The position numbers and the translations under genes were made by a program. A stretch of DNA of 64,000 bases from Cristatella mucedo (Eukaryota > Bryozoa > Phylactolaemata > Cristatellidae), in assembly GCA_009760855.2 (NCBI GenBank), contig WPIO01000014.1, forward strand, positions 7,160,501-7,224,500. The letters are read 5' to 3'. The notes beneath the pieces were generated by a model. The model was not told the DNA's origin. It was given only the letters and a program-made list of their open reading frames with translations, and ran no database searches. This document shows, in pieces, positions 61,101 through 64,000 of this stretch; within the stretch, counting starts at the first letter, position 1, and the number at the start of each line of letters is the position of its first letter.

Positions 61101-62101
61101 AAATTTTTTGGGCTCATCTGGTTTACCACGTGACAAGATGCTTGGACACAGCAAACACTGGGATTTTGAGCTGTCACCGTCCTTTTCTCTGAAGTATTCC
61201 CAAACTGGACTGTTTTTTCATTTTGTCTGTCATCTAGTTAAAAATAAAACACAATTAAAAGACTTTTGGATTTATTTATAAGGCCGCCCTTTACGCGTAT
61301 AGCCAGCAATTTATGCGCACTGCACGCACACACACGCATTCTCCACGGCAGTCACACTGACCTGGTCCTATGTACAGAATTCAAATACGTGAATGCAGCC
61401 CTGTTTTAGGTTACGTACTTCAGCGGGGCGCGATTAACTGCCAAAAGCTGTCGCGGCACACCAGACCAACCAAAATGTGTTCAGTGACTTCTGTAGTGAC
61501 GCGGTCTGGCGCTAGCAACACTGCACACTACGCAAAACTCAAATTTCGGAAAAAAGCGCAAAAGATATACAGTGCTAGTGGTGTTGTTACCTGCACGGAT
61601 TTGCAAGTTGTCTCGCCTTGGCTGCAGAGTGACTGCTATTGCAATGAAGGTATACCGTGAAGAAGTTCCGCACGTTTCCGCCAAGTGCGGCTTCGTGAGA
61701 CCAAATGCACTGCGAACGAATCTATGGTGCGGCCTGACCGACGACGGGCTGCCGCTCGCAGCGTTCCGCTCTGACGTCTGAGAATCTAACCGCGCTCGGA
61801 AACGTTCCGCCGCGAGCCGAGGTCAAAACCATGTCGTTACGACCTGACATCGGAGTGCTCAATCAGCGTCTGAACGTCCTCTCGGCCTCCCCACCCTCTC
61901 CCGACGCAGAGCGCAGGGACGTCGGGCCAGCTCCTTCCTCTTATAAATGGAACGAGTAATATATTCAACCAAAATTCGAAAAATCCGGCCAAATCCGGCC
62001 AAATCCGGCCAAGTTTTGGCCGGAGCCGGAGCCGGAGCCGGATTTGTAAATTGGCCGGAATTCGGCCGGAGCCGGAGCCGGAGCCGAATTCCGGTACAGC
62101 C

Positions 62102-62143
<42 letters not shown>

Positions 62144-62799
62144 AGATTCTTTGACGTGACAATCTATTAAAGACCTGTCGAACTTAAATAGAAATTAGAG
62201 TCGGCTGATAAGCAGCCTTATCTTATGCCTAGGCTATCACGGGTTGATATTATTATTTTCTCCATGTTTACGAGTTGTATTTTGTCACCCTAGGCCTGTC
62301 GTGGCGATAATAAAGATGAGGTTGAAAAGAATGCTGAAGAAACGATGACACCTACTCAGCCTCTAGACGATGATAATGAAAATGAGGCAGTTCCCATTGT
62401 AAGACTTCACAGGCAATCCGACATTCTTGTAGCCTATTCTACCCCACCAGGTAACCTTTTACTTATTTTTGTTTTTAATCTCGATTGACATCATTAAGAA
62501 AAATCTTAAATTGGTGTAGAGCTGTCGTTAGGCACTGTAATTCCTATTAAGCTACACGAATTTCTATTGCAGGCTATAGGGCATGTAGAAAGAAACGCGA
62601 AGGGTCCTATTTTATTCTGGTGCTTTGTCAAGTCTTCAGGCGTTATGCAACTACCATGGACCTTCTAACCATGCTTACAAGGGTGGCCCACGTAATGGTC
62701 ACAAAATATGGAGAAGGTCTAGAAATAAAGGGGAAGTCTCGTGCAATTTTACCATCGTTCGTAAGTCAACTTACAAAAGACTTTTACTTTTACGGATAA
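46130..62799 (+). CDS. Caspase, executioner (caspase-3/7) type, eight-exon gene
   Basis: Cysteine-aspartate protease of the cytosolic apoptosis machinery (known family role). Exons: 46130-46178, 47488-47559, 49024-49063, 49150-49250, 50796-50909, 51020-51195, 62294-62450, 62573-62799. Phases agree at every junction and the sum is 936 nt (311 aa plus stop), close to caspase-7. Seen: p20 start TSIAVIITYTKF (residues 67-78), P1-pocket Arg86 in RNGAEQD, catalytic His144 in ISSHGDQDG, catalytic Cys186 in FFIQACRGD, an Asp-rich linker (about 190-216) suited to self-cleavage, p10 motif DILVAYSTPPGY, second pocket Arg242 and C-terminus VSQLTKDFYFYG. The prodomain of about 55 residues has no CARD or DED that I can see, which points to an effector caspase. 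In the human SWR triplet before the pocket, Ser-Trp is replaced by Ala-Cys. The first exon is the least certain because its donor reads GC. Orthology to caspase-3 versus -7 cannot be set from sequence alone. Confidence 0.88.
47488..47559 (+). CDS. Caspase exon 2 (prodomain linker, symmetric phase 1-1)
   Basis: The acceptor TTTTCTGCTGTAG is shared almost base for base with exon 2 of the upstream duplicate. The donor is AAAG followed by GTTGCT. The 72-nt exon encodes an Ala/Glu/Lys-rich linker (VSQGKVDAAEADTAPKEASG). Both ends are phase 1, so skipping it or adding the duplicate's exon 2 would keep the frame. Confidence 0.65.
49024..49063 (+). CDS. Caspase exon 3 (40 nt)
   Basis: Acceptor TATCCTTCAG and donor AAG|GTTAGT are both good. 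Encodes AGPIPEIDYEHVLR, entering in phase 1 and leaving in phase 2. Such a short exon is supported by its position in the reading frame between exons 2 and 4 and by a decayed counterpart at 45554-45588. Confidence 0.7.
49150..49250 (+). CDS. Caspase exon 4 (start of p20, first pocket arginine)
   Basis: Acceptor TTCTTGAATTGTAG; donor AATG|GTAGAC. Encodes RYTMSTKGKTSIAVIITYTK and then PRNG. This matches the caspase p20 opening (Y-x-M, then the hydrophobic IAVII strand in place of the usual ALIINN). The RNG arginine corresponds to Arg64 of human caspase-3, which holds the substrate aspartate. Confidence 0.85.
50796..50909 (+). CDS. Caspase exon 5 (p20 helix region)
   Basis: Acceptor GGCTTACAG; donor GATG|GTTTGT, which is weak but fits in phase 1. 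Encodes AEQDQQYLDELFTGFGFFDV and then a KLENCTCDELDNELDD stretch. These are the helix and loop that in caspases read roughly DKDAENLKKLFESLGFEV followed by the DLT-EE segment. Confidence 0.85.
51020..51195 (+). CDS. Caspase exon 6 (catalytic histidine)
   Basis: Acceptor TCGGTTTAG and donor CAG|GTCGGT; phase 1 in, phase 0 out. Encodes DCLVVTISSHGDQDG with the catalytic His, then CPSLIGKPKLFFIQ. The exon stops exactly before the Ala-Cys of the catalytic QACRG motif. Confidence 0.93.
52276..53095 (+). mobile_element. LINE B 3' part with complete tail
   Basis: Encodes KLVHAFVTSRLDFCKSLLA (first residues in a neighbouring frame), CAIRRLQLVQNSSARLVCR, LPVKQRIDFKDLSITFRSLY. Ends AAATGTAAAGCGTCTAGAGA...GGGCGCTTTATCAAGTGCAT and an ATT repeat. 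Same orientation as the caspase, within its intron 6. Confidence 0.87.
53105..53745 (-). mobile_element. LINE B fragment, decayed
   Basis: Minus strand; RT-proximal text parallel to 3090-3560 (CAACTGTCTG..., GCGGATGTAAGCAATGCACG). Tail-to-tail with the preceding copy. Confidence 0.65.
53752..55475 (+). mobile_element. LINE A, decayed, linker to 3' end
   Basis: Follows the long LINE A from ENIVHIRASIKP-like text (about 53830) through the RT region (SFQSAIVRPI-like near 54090; NDDETKLLLIGHPEHVAGLK near 54570) to CTTAGAGTTACAGATGGAGA. Riddled with stops. Located in caspase intron 6. Confidence 0.78.
55480..58860. other. Intronic DNA, nothing recognised
   Basis: Within caspase intron 6. The longest frame is minus 55935-55531 (134 residues), without known motifs. 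AT content rises around 57-58 kb. Confidence 0.5.
58883..62104 (-). mobile_element. hAT superfamily DNA transposon, near-complete, in a caspase intron
   Basis: The 15-bp terminal inverted repeats (TAGGGCTGTACCGGA at 58883-58897; reverse complement at 62090-62104) are perfect. The flanks offer an 8-bp ATATATAT duplication (58875-58882 and 62105-62112), but the target is a TA tract, so this is not decisive. Dense CCGGAGCCGG and CCGGCCAAAT subterminal repeats lie inside both ends. Length is 3222 bp. It encodes one transposase on the minus strand, opposite to the caspase. Perfect ends and a long open transposase indicate a recent arrival. Confidence 0.9.
59309..61233 (-). pseudogene. hAT transposase (BED zinc finger, dimerisation domain), two frameshifts
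   Basis: About 640 residues when read across two breaks, a normal hAT length. The N-terminal BED finger (61214-61080) shows SPVWEYFREKDGD, CLLCPS and HLRSKH. The RNase H-like catalytic region follows, with FTTDTWTADN near 60650. At the C-terminus (59330-59500) is the hAT dimerisation signature VYLGAPPTSVPSERLFSVAG. Break 1 lies in an A6 run at about 61214-61218, after an ATG at 61233. Break 2 is a one-base shift in the TTTAAAAC run near 60297, between KKLVGHFK and HSSSASGRFK. Both are in homopolymers, so a sequencing or assembly error would leave the gene intact. Confidence 0.85.
62105..62140. repeat. (TA)n tract split by the hAT insertion
   Basis: TA dinucleotides here and at 58866-58882 were one tract before the transposon landed in it. 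Confidence 0.9.
62294..62450 (+). CDS. Caspase exon 7 (catalytic cysteine, linker, start of p10)
   Basis: Acceptor GTCACCCTAG; donor CCAG|GTAACC. Opens with ACRGDNKDEVEKNAEE, which supplies the active-site Cys and completes QACRG across an 11.1-kb intron. An acidic linker follows (PLDDDNENEAVPIV), with several Asp residues that could be inter-subunit cleavage sites, and then SDILVAYSTPP. Confidence 0.93.
62573..62799 (+). CDS. Caspase exon 8 (p10, stop codon)
   Basis: Acceptor TTTCTATTGCAG. Encodes GYRACRKKREGSYFILVLCQ and so on to ILPSFVSQLTKDFYFYG and TAA. A perfect-looking donor (GTAAGT at 62761) lies inside this exon. It must be read through, because the next codons give the caspase-3-like VSxLTKxxYFY ending. 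Confidence 0.92.
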
Positions 62800-62958
62800 T
62801 GGAAAATATATTTGGCGTGCAATATGATTGTTTGGGATGCATGCTTCTAATTTTGTTATCTGAATCTTGCTTTTGAGTTGGTTTTATTCTAACGTTTGAT
62901 GCTATTATCGTAAGCAATACAAATTGGTTCTTATGACGTTATGATGCTTATTGTCAAT

Positions 62959-62964
62959 AATAAA
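62959..62964 (+). promoter_or_regulatory. Likely poly(A) signal of the caspase
   Basis: AATAAA lies 160 bp after the stop codon, inside a TAATAATAAAG context. Position and sequence fit a 3' end; no transcript evidence is available here. Confidence 0.5.
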
Positions 62965-63728
62965 GAATTTTTGAGTGAAAATGCACCAATGGAGTGAAAA
63001 TACATGTACAGCGGAACGTTAACCAGTATATTAGAATCGACGTCTACGTAGTTGCTGGTAAATATTACTGAACGCTGAACTTAACCATTAGCTAAGCTTG
63101 AATGAATGATTAATTTTACAATGAAAAACCATTAGCTTACTTGTAAAGACCGTGAATTTAGCTCATAAGTGACAAATAGTGCATGGGATGCATCTGGACA
63201 GAGCTTTGCAAATCCGAACCTAAATGGGATTACTCGTTTTTCATAAGACAAAACGACGTATTTATATTGGCACTGCCAAGTTTGTACGTCTAATACGGTT
63301 ACTACAACGCATTTTAAGTTGACTAAAGTATTCCTACAGAAGCTGTGTACTTTTAATTCAAAATTGCAGTTTAAAATTATACAGCTTTTCACATAATAAA
63401 GTACTAAAAACTGGACAGATTGCGACTCAGTGGACAACAAAAATGTGTCAGGACGAGAGTATTAAATTTGTTAGCCGACTCCCTCCTACCCTGAACACGA
63501 AATAAATTAAGAACTGTGGTTGCAACTGTGTCTTTTTTGGTCGATGTGCTCGAAAAGAAATTTTCTTCCTTTTGAAAGTAGAAATGTTAATCTAACGTCG
63601 TTACAAACTCAAAAAATTGTATTAAGTCCATGTCAACATCTTTCAGTCAAAGACATGTAAATTCCAGCTGTTCCTTGGTGAGCAGAAGGTTAATGACTTT
63701 AAAAAAGCCACAAATAAGCATTGACAGC

Positions 63729-63999
63729 ATGGCACCACAAAGTTATGATCACTGGACAATGACATATTGGTACGTATTAAGCGAGTTAACTGTCATGAAT
63801 AGTAAACTTTTCAGTTGAATAGGTGGGTCTTGTAAAGGTATTTTACCTCAAACAAACTTATCAACGTTAGCAACCTAGTACAGATGTGTCCCAAAATTGT
63901 TCCTCCATCTCAAGCAGAGCACCATTTGCTTTGACCCCTAAGAGTGGTTGTCTCGTGGCAAAGAAGCGACGAAAATTAACGGCCAATGACAGTGTCGTG
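63729..63999 (+). CDS. Possible start of an unknown gene at the right edge (partial)
   Basis: ATG at 63729 gives MAPQSYDHWTMTY, and ATATTG|GTACGT is a good donor. Joining to the acceptor CAACCTAG (63878) makes a 109-bp intron and a frame that stays open to the window end: TDVSQNCSSISSRAPFALTP, then KSGCLVAKKRRKLTANDSVV. KKRRK looks like a nuclear localisation signal. The frame may also start at an ATG at 63630. Product not recognised; depends on the splice being real. Confidence 0.3.
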
Positions 64000-64000
64000 C

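Larger units (their letters stand above)
51196..62293 (+). other. Caspase intron 6, 11.1 kb, loaded with transposons
   Basis: Phase-0 intron between the Gln and Ala of QACRG. It holds LINE B (+) at 52276-53095, LINE B (-) at 53105-53745, a decayed LINE A (+) at 53752-55475 and an antisense hAT at 58883-62104. The last ends only about 190 bp before the acceptor. I recognise nothing in the remaining 51.2-52.2 and 55.5-58.8 kb. Confidence 0.85.

Noticed and set aside
62761-62766. GTAAGT as the donor of the last caspase intron
   Set aside because: Reading through gives VSQLTKDFYFYG and a stop, the standard caspase C-terminus, so the site is within coding sequence.
1-64000. CRISPR array, operon or other prokaryotic system
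   Set aside because: No regularly spaced direct repeats with unique spacers and no clustered long ORFs; introns, LINEs and hAT elements show animal nuclear DNA.

Overview
This is a window of animal (metazoan) nuclear DNA, AT-rich and dense in repeats. There are no prokaryotic-style gene blocks. Coding sequence is cut into short exons with GT-AG introns. The repeat fauna is LINEs of L2/CR1 type, hAT and MULE DNA transposons, a tRNA-derived SINE-like piece, and CA/TA microsatellites. The repeats and the intron-rich caspase suggest an invertebrate; I cannot name the phylum.

The main host gene is a complete caspase, read by hand from eight phase-compatible exons on the + strand (46130-62799; 936 nt, 311 codons plus stop). 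It has a short prodomain, the p20 and p10 halves, the catalytic His and Cys (QACRG), both P1-pocket arginines, and the C-terminal ending typical of caspase-3/7. The exon with the His and the exon with the Cys are separated by an 11.1-kb intron. That intron holds three LINE fragments and an antisense hAT transposon. Upstream, 39.5-45.8 kb is an older tandem copy of the 5' half of the gene (exons 1-4 and introns). It is decayed: exon 3 has lost both splice sites and exon 4 has a stop. Its exons 1 and 2 are still intact and phase-compatible with the downstream gene.

Layout. 0-2.3 kb: dispersed repeats with a CA microsatellite. 2.4-7.8 kb: a LINE block, with one L2/CR1 element ('family B') and three copies of a second ('family A'), two of them forming a large inverted repeat. 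8.0-9.1 kb: a decayed satellite of about 170 bp. 9.65-11.69 kb: a FLYWCH-MULE with 9-bp target duplications. 11.88-12.06 kb: a 187-bp SPIN-like hAT miniature element. 12.6-12.9 kb: a GC-rich minisatellite. 13-23.4 kb: mostly non-coding DNA with LINE fragments. 27.13-27.32 kb: a second 187-bp SPIN-like element, followed by a perfect 254-bp tandem duplication. 26.9-36.3 kb: three tandem segmental units (the third cut short) carrying a conserved cysteine-rich exon and a TG microsatellite, interrupted by two insertions. 37-38.7 kb: another LINE A. 39.5-62.8 kb: the caspase pair. The right edge may hold the first two exons of an unrecognised gene.

The caspase is the only gene whose function I can name with confidence. 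Almost everything else is transposon-derived or duplicated non-coding DNA. Edges of old repeats are approximate (tens of bases). Target duplications, terminal repeats and caspase exon edges were read base by base.
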